A stretch of 59,479 nucleotides of DNA from Lachnospiraceae bacterium. Lineage in GTDB: Bacteria > Bacillota > Clostridia > Lachnospirales > Lachnospiraceae. The position numbers were made by a program, and so were the translations under genes. The DNA lies in contig SVFO01000010.1 in the NCBI GenBank assembly GCA_015056795.1, forward strand, positions 1-59,479, in the 5' to 3' direction. How positions within the stretch are numbered: the first letter of the stretch is position 1; the number at the start of each line of letters is the position of its first letter. The notes beneath the pieces are model-generated. The model was not told where the DNA came from, made no database searches, and saw only the letters and a program-made list of their open reading frames with translations. Below, piece by piece: positions 32,722 through 41,240 of this stretch.

Positions 32722-33579
32722 TTATTCCTGCATGTCCCGGCAGGTGATCCGCGTCTTTGCAGGATCGATCTTGTCCTTCTCCAAAATGAGTTCCCCGATC
32801 GAATCTGCCGTGATCGTACCAGCGGTCGGATTGAGTACGCTGTCAATCTTGCTGACAATGTCTGCCTCGACGGTGGAATATTCAAATGCAAGTGTTGTAT
32901 TCAAAAGCTTGCAGTTCTTCATCACGAGATTGTCAATGTAGCACATGCCCTGCAGACTCTCGATGGTGCAGTTGATCAGCGTCAGATTCTTGGCATTCCA
33001 ACCCAGATACTCTCCCGAGATAAAGGAATCATACACCGTCACGTTCTCACTGTTCCAGAAGGAATCCTTGGAAAGCAGGCGGCTGTTACGGATCTCGACG
33101 TCCTTTGCCCCATCAAAGGAATAATTGCCATACAGAGTAAAATCATTCACCTTGATATTGCTCGAATTCATGGCAAAGTAGTTCCCCTTCGCCGTAACGT
33201 GCGTAAGCTCCACGTCCTCACAGCTCCACAGGGTCTCCTCCGCATTAGAGAAGGAGACGTTTCGAAGAGCGACGCCCTTGCACCTTCTAAAATTCTTCGG
33301 CGCATCAATGGGCGTATTCTCCAGCGTCACGTTGTCCGTATACCAGACGCCGGCCCTTGCCATGTCAAACCAAACACAATTCTTCGCCGTAACGTTTTTA
33401 CAATACCAAAGGGGATACTTCCACTTGAACATACTACCCTCAAGCTCAATGTCGCGGCTCTCCTTCAAGGGCGATTCCCCGTCTGCAAAGGTGCAATCCA
33501 CAATATGTAAATCCCTGCTCATAAAGAGCGCACGCTCTCCCGTCAAAAATTCCTGCTTGATCATCTTTTTCTCTTCCAT
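32722..33579 (-). CDS. DUF3737 right-handed beta-helix protein
   Basis: This 285-residue protein matches DUF3737 (PF12541). It consists of short repeated strands rich in Asn, Phe and Trp (for example KYPLWYCKNVTAKNCVWF and NYSFDGAKDVEIRNS), as in parallel beta-helix proteins. No signal peptide is present. The function is unknown; it is often found next to PatB-type lyases, as here, and 114 nt separate the two genes. GAGG lies upstream of the ATG. Confidence 0.8.
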   Translation of the reverse strand: MEEKKMIKQEFLTGERALFMSRDLHIVDCTFADGESPLKESRDIELEGSMFKWKYPLWYCKNVTAKNCVWFDMARAGVWYTDNVTLENTPIDAPKNFRRCKGVALRNVSFSNAEETLWSCEDVELTHVTAKGNYFAMNSSNIKVNDFTLYGNYSFDGAKDVEIRNSRLLSKDSFWNSENVTVYDSFISGEYLGWNAKNLTLINCTIESLQGMCYIDNLVMKNCKLLNTTLAFEYSTVEADIVSKIDSVLNPTAGTITADSIGELILEKDKIDPAKTRITCRDMQE

Positions 33580-33722
33580 GCTTTTCCTCTTTCTTTTGTC
33601 TTGCTTCTATTGCCCGCCCTCGTCTACGTGTTCCTATTCTTTCTGAACCATCCTCCATAAAACTATTTGGTTCGTTCTTCTTTCCTAAATTCATCGTTCG
33701 AAAACGACAGCTCTCCATTCGC

Positions 33723-35120
33723 TCATTCCTTTGTCTGCTCCTGCGCGACGATATTTTGCAGCCAAACGCCCTTCTTGACCAAAATAAATCCAATGACACA
33801 CTTGATCAGATCGATCAGCTGTACGCAAAGGTATAACGTCAAAATCGGTAATGCCGTATATCTGCTAAGAACAAACGCCAAGGGCGTACTGACTACCCAA
33901 AGAAATACGCTGTCAAAGCAGAACGTGATCAGCGTCTTTCCGCCGGAGCGAAGCGTAAAGTAGGACGCATGCATGAATGCGTAAATCGGCATGCACGCCG
34001 CTCCCACGCGGATAAAGCCCGTTGCCAGCGCCCGCACCTGCTCCGTCGTGTTGTAAAAGAGCGGGAACAGCGGTGCCAACAGCATCAGAATCGCCCCGAT
34101 TCCAAAACAGGAGAATACGGAAAAGGCGATCAGCTTGGCATCCGTATCCTTTGCTTCCTCCATCCTTCCTGCGCCCAGAAGCTGCCCGACCATAATCGAA
34201 ATGGCACTTCCCATGGCAATAAACACAATGTTAAACAGGTTCGTGATGGTAGACGCGATATTCAGTCCCGCTATGGCATCCAGCCCGCGAAGGGAATAGC
34301 ACTGGTTGAGCACGGCCATGCCCGCCGCCCAAAGAATCTCATTTGCCATCAGCGGCAACCCCTTTACGACAATCCTTCCAATCAAAGCCTTCGGAATGAC
34401 AAAGCTTCCGTAAAGCCCTTTCGCGAAGGGAACGCGTCTCGTATGCAAATGCGTCCATGCGACCACGACCAAAAGCTGCACATAGCGGGAAATCACCGTC
34501 GCAATCGCCGCACCGGTAACGCCAAGCTCCGGAAAACCAAATTTACCAAAAATCAGCAGATAGTTAAATCCTAAATTTACAAAGACTGCAATGATGCCGG
34601 CAAGCATGGGAAGCCTTGTCTCACCACATTCCCTCAACGTACTTGCATATGCCTCCTCTATGCCAAAGGGCATGAGTCCGATCAGCATCACTGCAAGATA
34701 TTCCCGTCCGTACCGCAGCGCCGCATCCAGGGACTGGGTCGTGCTGCCCTCGTCGTGCAGGTATAATAAAATCAACTGATCACCATAGTTCAAAAATGCC
34801 AAGATGCCCAGCACCACAAGTACGACGGATACATACAGCTTAAAGCGCATCGCGTGGCGCACGCCTTCGTGATCGCCCTTTCCATAAAACTGAGCACTGA
34901 AAATTCCCGCTGCGGAAAGCGCTCCAAAAATCCCTAAGTAAAAGACAAACATGAGCTGGTTGACAATGGCGATCCCGCTCATCTGCTCCGTGCCAACCTG
35001 TCCGATCATAATGTTGTCAAGGAGACTTACAAAATTAGAAATACCGTTCTGAATCATGATGGGCACGGCCACCTTCAGAACATTCGCGTAAAACCTTTTA
35101 TCACCGATCAAATGCTTCAT
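33723..35120 (-). CDS. MATE family efflux transporter
   Basis: This 465-residue protein has twelve predicted membrane helices arranged as two six-helix halves. The opening VAVPIMIQNGISNFVSLLDNI (in two parts) and QLLGAGRMEEA are typical of MATE exporters of the DinF/NorM type, which expel cationic compounds with Na+ or H+. The substrate cannot be told from sequence. Confidence 0.92.
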   Translation of the reverse strand: MKHLIGDKRFYANVLKVAVPIMIQNGISNFVSLLDNIMIGQVGTEQMSGIAIVNQLMFVFYLGIFGALSAAGIFSAQFYGKGDHEGVRHAMRFKLYVSVVLVVLGILAFLNYGDQLILLYLHDEGSTTQSLDAALRYGREYLAVMLIGLMPFGIEEAYASTLRECGETRLPMLAGIIAVFVNLGFNYLLIFGKFGFPELGVTGAAIATVISRYVQLLVVVAWTHLHTRRVPFAKGLYGSFVIPKALIGRIVVKGLPLMANEILWAAGMAVLNQCYSLRGLDAIAGLNIASTITNLFNIVFIAMGSAISIMVGQLLGAGRMEEAKDTDAKLIAFSVFSCFGIGAILMLLAPLFPLFYNTTEQVRALATGFIRVGAACMPIYAFMHASYFTLRSGGKTLITFCFDSVFLWVVSTPLAFVLSRYTALPILTLYLCVQLIDLIKCVIGFILVKKGVWLQNIVAQEQTKE

Positions 35121-35194
35121 AATACTTGCTTCCCAAGGAAGCTCTCATTCCACCTTTTCAAATTAGATTGTTTCATCTCATATTTCTTGCAATA

Positions 35195-35899
35195 TTATTC
35201 TACACCACGGATCTCCACTCTGGCAATGTACTTTCTTGCTCTCTCAGCCATGTTTTCTAGTTCCCTCCGTTCAAAACTGCCCATATTTTGCGTTGGATCT
35301 AGCACATTTTCACTTTCCCGATAGTTCTGTAAAAATAGTGCCCTTGCACCGGCAAGCCACCTGCCGATCTCCTCAAACTCCTCCGGGTCATGCATGCCTT
35401 TTACTGCCGTGGTACGAAATTCATAGGGAATCTGATCCTGCCCAATGAGCAGGGAAACGCTCTTTTCCAGCTTGGAAACATCCATCCCCGGCACGCCTAC
35501 GGTCTTCGCATACTTCTCCTTGGAAGCCTTGACATCCATGGCAACATAATCTAAAAGGCCTTCCTCCAAAAGGATTTGCAGCACCTCCGGGCGATAACCG
35601 TTTGTGTCAAGCTTCACCAAATATCCGATCTCCTTGATTTTTCGAAGGAACGGTGCAAGATCCGGCTGCAGGGTCGGCTCCCCTCCCGTAACACAAACGC
35701 CCTCAAGAATCCCCTTTCGCTTTCTTAAAAAGCCCATAACCTCTTCCTCCGAAAGCTTCGGGAACGCCGCAGGCTCTAATACCAGCTCGCTGTTCTGACA
35801 ATAGGGGCAACGAAAATTACATCCACCCGTGAAAATCGTGCACGCAACATGCCCCGGAAAATCTAACAATGTTGTCTTTTGTAACCCACACAGTAACAT
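35195..35899 (-). CDS. Radical SAM activase, anaerobic ribonucleotide reductase activating protein-like
   Basis: This 234-residue protein has the radical SAM cluster CNFRCPYC (C27, C31, C34), VTGGEPTLQ for SAM binding, and the length of the NrdG-like group TIGR02495. It would generate a glycyl radical in an anaerobic ribonucleotide reductase or similar enzyme. No nrdD or other glycyl radical enzyme lies beside it, so the partner is unknown. The 400 nt between it and the Rpn gene (35900-36306) show no gene or RNA that I can support. Confidence 0.88.
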   Translation of the reverse strand: MLLCGLQKTTLLDFPGHVACTIFTGGCNFRCPYCQNSELVLEPAAFPKLSEEEVMGFLRKRKGILEGVCVTGGEPTLQPDLAPFLRKIKEIGYLVKLDTNGYRPEVLQILLEEGLLDYVAMDVKASKEKYAKTVGVPGMDVSKLEKSVSLLIGQDQIPYEFRTTAVKGMHDPEEFEEIGRWLAGARALFLQNYRESENVLDPTQNMGSFERRELENMAERARKYIARVEIRGVE

Positions 35900-36306
35900 G
35901 TTTCATCCTTCTTTCCCATCAGCCGTCCATTTCTTCCAAAACCATGAACCGTTTTCTTCTGACCCCTTCAGAAGCATGCATCCATTTCTGCCTTGCTCCC
36001 TCATGAATCATCGCTGTATCATTCCATGTCATAGAATACCACAAAAACTGATTCCTTTCAATTTTTTCTAGTTTTTGCGTTTTTTTGTCAAGCCGTTTAC
36101 TAACTTTTTCACCAAGATAGCAAAACATCATATACAAAAAGGCAACCGAAGAAATCCGTAATTCTACTGACCTCTTTTGGATGCCTTTCCTTGTGTGGCC
36201 CGCTCTCTAATTATCGTATGATCTCATGTTCTTGCCTTGTTAGGTTGTAAAGGAAATCTATTATAATAACTCCCTGCAATCAGTGATAAATTGTGACAGA
36301 CTGTCA

Positions 36307-37338
36307 TTACGGTTTTTGAGCCATTATGGCTGCACGCGCCGCCCTGTAGTCCTCTGGCATTATTTCAAGCGCTTGGCATGCCATCTCTTCCGTCAAATTC
36401 ATATTTTTCATGAGCACAGTAACATGAATGTATATTTTCTGATTACTCTCCTGCTTAATCCCTTCCTGTCTACTTTCCTCTTTCATGTCCTCAATTGCCT
36501 TGCACACGTCATGTGTCACCTCCTTCCCTTCTCCATTTTTTTCGCTGACCTCGTGATCGTGTTTCAGGATTTCCACATTTCCCATGACCTCCAGGGTTCT
36601 GCAGGCATCCGTCGCCATATGCTGAAATGCTTCTTTATTCTCCTCGACATACGCCTTCAGCTTTTCCCTGTCCTCCGACCTTTGCAGGAACCCAAACACT
36701 TCCCGTAAGTCCGACTTTAATTCTTCTCCGACCCCCTTTTTCCTGACCTCCACGAGATGCAGTGGATAGTCTGTTATCATGTCCCTAATTTCCTCAGGAA
36801 ACCCTTCCCCGTCGATCATGTCGCGAAGGTTCCTGGGCCCTTTCCATTCCTCCCTTCCCCAATACACCACAAGCAGTATCACGGGCCTAACCGTTTCCCC
36901 TTTCGCCATCCCCGACATGTATTCCGCCCCCCTTAAGTCCTTCTTTTTCTCATGTTCCGCCGCTATCTTCTGCCACTGTTCATGATACATGATCGCCTCC
37001 TCATTCAGCATGCGGATCGGCATGGCATAATGCACATTTGACTGGTTCTCCGCGGAAATGATGACGACCCTCATTCCGAACCTTACTTCCTCCACCAGGT
37101 CCATGTTCACCCCACTAAGCCGCAGATTTTTACCCTGTTTCCTCTTGTATCCCCTTCCTTTCTTCCGCGTAATCAGTGCCGCCTTTTCTTCTGTCACCCT
37201 GTAATGCATGTTTTCAATCAACCTTATGTCCTCAGCCCTCACAAGCTGCTTCCCGTTACAGACATAACAGTTGATTAGGTCTGCCGACCTCTCCGCTTTT
37301 TTCAGGTACATGTTTGTCATGACATCGTTTTTTCCCAT
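36307..37338 (-). CDS. Rpn family recombination-promoting nuclease/putative transposase
   Basis: This 343-residue protein resembles the Rpn/PD-(D/E)xK transposase-like family that is abundant in gut Clostridia. The segments RFGMRVVIISAENQ, IMYHEQW and VRPVILLVVYWGREEW (nuclease core) and the C-terminal MNLTEEMACQALEIMPEDY are typical. Rpn proteins stimulate recombination through DNA cleavage. The ATG at 37338 is chosen; GGAGG lies 12 nt upstream, slightly far. An in-frame extension to 37470 is basic and unlike relatives. The promoter at 37554-37582 is a perfect consensus, with an unusually long leader of over 200 nt. Confidence 0.8.
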   Translation of the reverse strand: MGKNDVMTNMYLKKAERSADLINCYVCNGKQLVRAEDIRLIENMHYRVTEEKAALITRKKGRGYKRKQGKNLRLSGVNMDLVEEVRFGMRVVIISAENQSNVHYAMPIRMLNEEAIMYHEQWQKIAAEHEKKKDLRGAEYMSGMAKGETVRPVILLVVYWGREEWKGPRNLRDMIDGEGFPEEIRDMITDYPLHLVEVRKKGVGEELKSDLREVFGFLQRSEDREKLKAYVEENKEAFQHMATDACRTLEVMGNVEILKHDHEVSEKNGEGKEVTHDVCKAIEDMKEESRQEGIKQESNQKIYIHVTVLMKNMNLTEEMACQALEIMPEDYRAARAAIMAQKP

Positions 37339-37553
37339 AAGTCCCCAAGTCCTCCTTCTGCGCCTTGCGCTCGTAAAATAGTTCTTTTGAGGACAGTCAT
37401 GGTCAGCCGATGTTTCCGCGTGCGCATACTCAAAAAACAGGCAACAAAAATAAGCCTTCCGCATCCTCAAAAAATAAGTGGATAATCGGCCGAATCGCCA
37501 ATTAGAAATGAATGAAAGGCATCCTCTGATGGGTCGCCTCCCTAGTGAAATGA

Positions 37554-37582
37554 ATTATAAAGTATATCTAGAAATATGTCAA
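37554..37582 (-). promoter_or_regulatory. Perfect consensus sigma-A promoter of the Rpn gene
   Basis: Minus-strand TTGACA (37577-37582), 17-nt spacer, TATAAT (37554-37559). This is the only fully consensus pair noted in the window. Confidence 0.85.
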
Positions 37583-37670
37583 GCAAGAATAAGAATTGAT
37601 TTCTACACAATCAAAATAGCATACCCCTCATTTTATTACTTTCAGAAGATACACAAGTATGATATAATAT

Positions 37671-37850
37671 AAAACATGCATTAGAAAAACAAGCGGCTGC
37701 GAAGCAGACATTTGTTTTTCATGCATGTTTTAACGAGAAAGCCGATTTGCGAAGCAAATCAAAAGAGCTGCGAAGCAGCGGGCTTTCGAGTATATGAGAA
37801 AGACGCTTTATAAAACAAATCAAAAGAGCTGCGAAGCAGACATTTGTTTT
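37671..37850. repeat. Array of nested stems with GAA-triloop mini-hairpins
   Basis: Three units follow one another. Unit 1: an 11-bp stem (37671-37681 with 37721-37731) and a 9-bp stem (37684-37692 with 37712-37720) enclose CTGCGAAGCAG (37697-37707). Unit 2: GAAAGCC (37737-37743) with GGCTTTC (37781-37787) encloses two mini-hairpins, 37744-37760 (7 bp, GAA loop) and 37767-37779 (5 bp, GAA loop). Unit 3: AAAACAAAT (37812-37820) with ATTTGTTTT (37842-37850) encloses CTGCGAAGCAG (37829-37839). GCGAAGC is at the core of each. The array lies just 3' of a 41-residue membrane protein gene. A TATAAT at 37662-37667 precedes it. Confidence 0.8.
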
Positions 37851-37869
37851 TCATCATTATGCGCTTCCC

Positions 37870-37995
37870 TTATAGCTCTGCCCACTTGCGTCGCATTCTC
37901 GTCCATACGGAGGAAACAGCCTCCATCAGCGAGATCGCAACGAGAATGACAAACCCCAGAATTCTGACCCACGTACGATTTTTATTTTGTTCCAT
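37870..37995 (-). CDS. 41-residue single-helix membrane protein
   Basis: I do not recognise this protein. It starts MEQNKNRTWVRILGF, has one hydrophobic helix (about residues 9-29) and a basic tail (RMRRKWAEL). AAGGAGG at 38004-38010 lies 8 nt before the ATG, the best evidence that it is translated. Its stop is followed at 20 nt by the GAA-hairpin array. Its start faces the tadA start across 94 nt. Small basic membrane peptides can be regulators or toxin-like; no antitoxin is seen, so no role is assigned. Confidence 0.65.
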   Translation of the reverse strand: MEQNKNRTWVRILGFVILVAISLMEAVSSVWTRMRRKWAEL

Positions 37996-38089
37996 AAAGA
38001 TTGCCTCCTTTTTCTGGCCGTCTTTTGCCCCATACAGGCAGCAGGTTTGACTGCCCTTACTCTCATTGTTACCCCGAAAGGAGTTTTTT

Positions 38090-38605
38090 ATGACTGGTAT
38101 TCCTTCCATACAGGAAAAATATATGAAAGAAGCCCTAAAGCAGGCAAAAAAAGCCGCAGCCCTGGGCGAGGTTCCCATTGGCTGCGTCATTGTTTACGAG
38201 GGCAAAATCATCGGGCGCGGCTATAACCGCCGCAACACGGACAAGAATACGCTCTGTCATGCCGAGATCACGGCCATTCGCAAGGCCAGCAAAATCATTG
38301 GCGACTGGCGGTTGGAGAACTGCACCCTCTATGTCACGCTGGAACCCTGTCAAATGTGCGCTGGCGCCATCGTTCAGGCGCGGATTCCCGAGGTTGTCAT
38401 GGGCTGCATGAATCCCAAGGCAGGCTGCGCTGGTTCCATCCTGAACCTCTTGGAAATGCCGCAGTTCAACCATCAATGCACCGTCTACCGCGGCGTCCTT
38501 GAGGAAGAATGCAGTCAGGTTTTGAAGGACTTCTTTGTCGACCTTCGCAAGCGCAACAAAGCTGAGAAGGAGCAAGCGAAAGAAATCAGTAGTAGCCTTC
38601 TATGA
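38090..38605 (+). CDS. tadA: tRNA-specific adenosine deaminase
   Basis: This 171-residue enzyme converts A34 to inosine in tRNA-Arg(ACG). The zinc and catalytic motifs are His57-Ala-Glu59 and PCQMC (C87, C90). AAGGAG lies 6-7 nt before the ATG at 38090; an eight-codon extension is not needed. Its last 20 bases overlap the convergent fRMsr gene. As in many Firmicutes, an SRP RNA gene follows on the same strand, here after two intervening minus-strand genes. Confidence 0.95.
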   Translation: MTGIPSIQEKYMKEALKQAKKAAALGEVPIGCVIVYEGKIIGRGYNRRNTDKNTLCHAEITAIRKASKIIGDWRLENCTLYVTLEPCQMCAGAIVQARIPEVVMGCMNPKAGCAGSILNLLEMPQFNHQCTVYRGVLEEECSQVLKDFFVDLRKRNKAEKEQAKEISSSLL

Positions 38606-39032
38606 CCTTTACGATCTCCTGCAGGCCCCGCTCATCCTCTGCCGTAAAGCGTCCCCGAATCGGACTGTCGATGTCAAGCACGCTAATGATCTCTCCATTA
38701 CAGTGGATCGGAAGGACGATTTCTGAGGCCGATGCACTGTCACAGGCAATATGTCCTGGGAATGCATGCACGTCCTCTACTCGCTGAATCCTGTCTTCCT
38801 GTACGGCCGTGCCACAAACGCCCTTTCCCACGGGAATTCGCATGCACGCCGTCTTTCCCTGAAATGGCCCTAGCACCAATGCTCCATTCCTAAGCAAATA
38901 AAATCCCGCCCAATTCAGCTCTTCCAGCGAATCATAAAGCAGCGCCGAAATATTGGCATAAACCGTAATGTCCCACGGTGCATCCTCCGCAAGTGCTTTC
39001 GCCTGTTCACAAAGCAACTGATAATCCGTCAT
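38586..39032 (-). CDS. Free methionine-(R)-sulfoxide reductase (GAF domain)
   Basis: This 148-residue GAF-domain protein matches fRMsr. The three cysteines at 63, 73 and 97 have the spacing (10 and 24) of the catalytic cysteines of E. coli fRMsr (84, 94, 118). Further hallmarks are NWAGFYL, IPVGKGVCG and LDIDSP. It reduces free Met-R-sulfoxide in the cytoplasm. GAGG precedes the ATG at 39032. Its 3' end overlaps tadA by 20 bp in convergent orientation. Confidence 0.92.
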   Translation of the reverse strand: MTDYQLLCEQAKALAEDAPWDITVYANISALLYDSLEELNWAGFYLLRNGALVLGPFQGKTACMRIPVGKGVCGTAVQEDRIQRVEDVHAFPGHIACDSASASEIVLPIHCNGEIISVLDIDSPIRGRFTAEDERGLQEIVKVIEGYY

Positions 39033-39082
39033 CTTGTTTCCTCTTTCCTCTGCTGTCAATTTGAAGAATATTTTTCCGTCCT

Positions 39083-40057
39083 TTATGCCGGAAACGTCAT
39101 GTCATACCAATCCTCTTCCTCCGTTACAACCCATTCCAAGCCACGTCTGCGTTCGATCACGATTGAAGGATCCAGGTTCCCAATGGAGGCCTTCGCATTT
39201 ACCTTGGCATCATTGATTGCCCAATTGTATCGGTAATAAAGGTCCAGCATGTCAAGAATGTCTTCCTTGCTCCTGAGCTTACTTCTTTTCACGAGATCCT
39301 GTACGGACTCGCAGCTCTGAATCAGGAAAATGGCCTTTTGGCAGTCGCAAACCTTGCTCGCGTCAGAAATATCCTTAACAAGACCCAAGCACCAGCAGAG
39401 CGACCAAAATGCCTCATACGCCCAATCCATGTCAATCGCATCCTGCATGGAATAGGTACCGTCGATGATACGCTTCTCCTTGGAGTTCAGCTGATCCATG
39501 ACACCGAATTTTTCAATCATCGGTTTAAAGTAATTCAGCCCCTCCTCATAATTGTTCTTTCCAATGTCACAGGCGATCTGAATGACAAAAAAGCAGGCAA
39601 TCGCCCTTTTACAAATTGCTTCCTTGTCCCTTAGGGTGATCCTTTCATCATCCCAGCGCGTCATCAACATATCCGCCGTGGAGATCTTCTTTTTGCTGAC
39701 AATTTTATTGTTTTTCTCACGGCGTTTCTTCTGAAGCTTCGTCTCTGGAAGCTCCTTACTTTTGAGACAGGGATGATTGCCCTCCATATATGCAATCGTC
39801 TGCCGATACATTTCCTCATTGATGTTTACCATCATGAGCTTTCCCTTTTGCGCTGCAAAATAATGGTTCTTTCCAGAAACACAAATCTGAAAAAGCCCCT
39901 CGACCTGATTCTCCTCCGTGTTAAAGAGATACCCAAGGCTTACGCTAAGGCCTTTCAAATCCTCCTGCGTCATCAGGTTGTTTTGCATGAGTACGCCAAT
40001 GGCTGCATTCACCAGAGATTCCTTCAATTCACGATTATATGCCTGATTTACTTCCAT
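39083..40057 (-). CDS. DUF4272 domain protein
   Basis: This 324-residue protein has an N-terminal region of about 120 residues with TQEDLKGLSVSLGYLF and a C-terminal DUF4272-like domain (PF14094): IAIACFFVIQIA-type helix and DWAYEAFWSLCWCLGL, a family hallmark. The function is unknown; the family is linked to contact-dependent and immunity-type gene neighbourhoods in some bacteria, but nothing like that is adjacent here. GGAGG lies 8 nt before the ATG at 40057. Confidence 0.75.
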   Translation of the reverse strand: MEVNQAYNRELKESLVNAAIGVLMQNNLMTQEDLKGLSVSLGYLFNTEENQVEGLFQICVSGKNHYFAAQKGKLMMVNINEEMYRQTIAYMEGNHPCLKSKELPETKLQKKRREKNNKIVSKKKISTADMLMTRWDDERITLRDKEAICKRAIACFFVIQIACDIGKNNYEEGLNYFKPMIEKFGVMDQLNSKEKRIIDGTYSMQDAIDMDWAYEAFWSLCWCLGLVKDISDASKVCDCQKAIFLIQSCESVQDLVKRSKLRSKEDILDMLDLYYRYNWAINDAKVNAKASIGNLDPSIVIERRRGLEWVVTEEEDWYDMTFPA

Positions 40058-40187
40058 CCCATTTTCCTCCGTAGATTTTCTCACAAGGCATGTAAGACTC
40101 CATTCCCATTATAGAGGCAAATGCCAAAAAAGGCAATAAAAGAAGCTTCCGAAGGGGATCAACCAAACAATTCAAACCCTCTGACCC

Positions 40188-40216
40188 TTGACAAATCCAT
40201 GAAAAACAGATACACT
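40188..40216 (+). promoter_or_regulatory. Promoter of the SRP RNA
   Basis: TTGACA (40188-40193), 17-nt spacer, TACACT (40211-40216). It puts the transcription start at about 40223, exactly at the GCCGTGCA that closes the RNA. Confidence 0.75.
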
Positions 40217-40222
40217 ATAAAA

Positions 40223-40388
40223 GCCGTGCATTGTCGGGTTTGCCTGCAATGGTGAAATTCGGTCTTGCGCAATGGAAATCTGCGAACCGTGTCAGGTTGG
40301 GAACAAAGCAGCACTAAGCGGAATTTTCCATGTGCCGTAAGGTTACCGGGTGGAGTTGCAGTGCGGCCAGGCCGTGCACGGTTTTTTT
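40223..40388 (+). ncRNA. ffs: Signal recognition particle RNA
   Basis: The SRP domain IV core is clear: GAACCGTGTCAGG, then GGAACAAAGCAGCACTAAGC (40285-40320), with the GNRA-type loop and the AGCAG internal loop bound by Ffh. The 5' GCCGTGCA and 3' TGCACGG close the molecule, and a T7 run ends it. At about 165 nt it is larger than E. coli 4.5S and smaller than the B. subtilis 270-nt form, so it probably carries only a reduced Alu-like part. Confidence 0.92.
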
Positions 40389-40502
40389 GTAGGGAACCGC
40401 TTGACCATTTTGTCTGTTTCATGTAAAGTCAAATTATACAGGGCAATCCCTTTGTTTCCAAGAAAAAACGCAGTTTATTCATCATCATGAGAGGTAAAAG
40501 TT

Positions 40503-41177
40503 ATGACAATGCAAGAGTTAATGCTGAGGCTGGCGGTCATAGCCCTCATTGGCATTCTGATCGGTTTGGAAAGGCAGCTCGGCGGCCACCACATAGAAAT
40601 TAAAACGACCTTTCTGATTGCGGTCGGAACCTTTTCCTTTTGTTTGATCGAGATCCTGCTCGGTTATCCAGATATTCGAATGTCCGCCAACATCGTGACT
40701 GGCATCGGCTTTCTTTGCAGCGGCGTGATCTTTAAAAACGGCTTCACCGTAAACGGCCTAAATACCAGCGCAACTCTTTGGAGCACCGCTGGTATCAGCA
40801 TTTTGGTAGCCTACGGCTATTTTAAGTTTGCTTTTATTATCACGTTGATCCTGATCTTCCTGAACCTGGTGCTAAACATTACGGCAAAGAAAATAAAGCC
40901 CGTCCCTTTTCTTGTGGACAATGACAGCAATGCTTACCTGATTAACATTGTCTGCATGAAGGAGCAGGTCAAGGACATCAAGGATGCCGTCTATGATAAG
41001 CTCATGAAGGATAAAAACATGGTCAATTCCATCGCAGTAAATGGTATTACGCCTGACAAATTCAGAATCAACGTCAGGATTAACACGGGAATGACTGATG
41101 ATTACTTTGTGAAACTCACAAGTGAAATTTTTGAAATGAACGTGCTTTCCGTTTCCTATGAAAAATTAGAGCAATAG
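40503..41177 (+). CDS. MgtC/SapB family membrane protein
   Basis: This 224-residue protein has four to five membrane helices in the first 145 residues, including LIGLERQLGG, ANIVTGIGFLCSGVIF and GLNTSATLW, which are MgtC family marks. A soluble ACT-like C-terminal domain follows. MgtC proteins affect Mg2+ adaptation and F-type ATP synthase in pathogens; in commensals the role is unclear. AGAGG precedes the ATG. The SRP RNA ends 114 nt upstream. Confidence 0.88.
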   Translation: MTMQELMLRLAVIALIGILIGLERQLGGHHIEIKTTFLIAVGTFSFCLIEILLGYPDIRMSANIVTGIGFLCSGVIFKNGFTVNGLNTSATLWSTAGISILVAYGYFKFAFIITLILIFLNLVLNITAKKIKPVPFLVDNDSNAYLINIVCMKEQVKDIKDAVYDKLMKDKNMVNSIAVNGITPDKFRINVRINTGMTDDYFVKLTSEIFEMNVLSVSYEKLEQ

Positions 41178-41240
41178 CCTTCGAAAATCTTTTTCGGATG
41201 GCTGCGCCATGCGTAAGAAACATTGCAAAGGATATGGGTA

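Noticed and set aside
35919..36137. Small minus-strand frame of 72 codons upstream of the NrdG-like gene
   Set aside because: No ribosome binding site and no recognisable features; the region looks non-coding.
36307..37470. Complete insertion sequence around the Rpn gene
   Set aside because: No terminal inverted repeats or target duplications were seen flanking it; Rpn genes are usually single genes.
40188..40221. TATAAA at 40216-40221 as the SRP RNA -10 box
   Set aside because: It would give a 22-nt spacer; TACACT at 40211-40216 gives 17 nt and a start at the RNA's first paired base.
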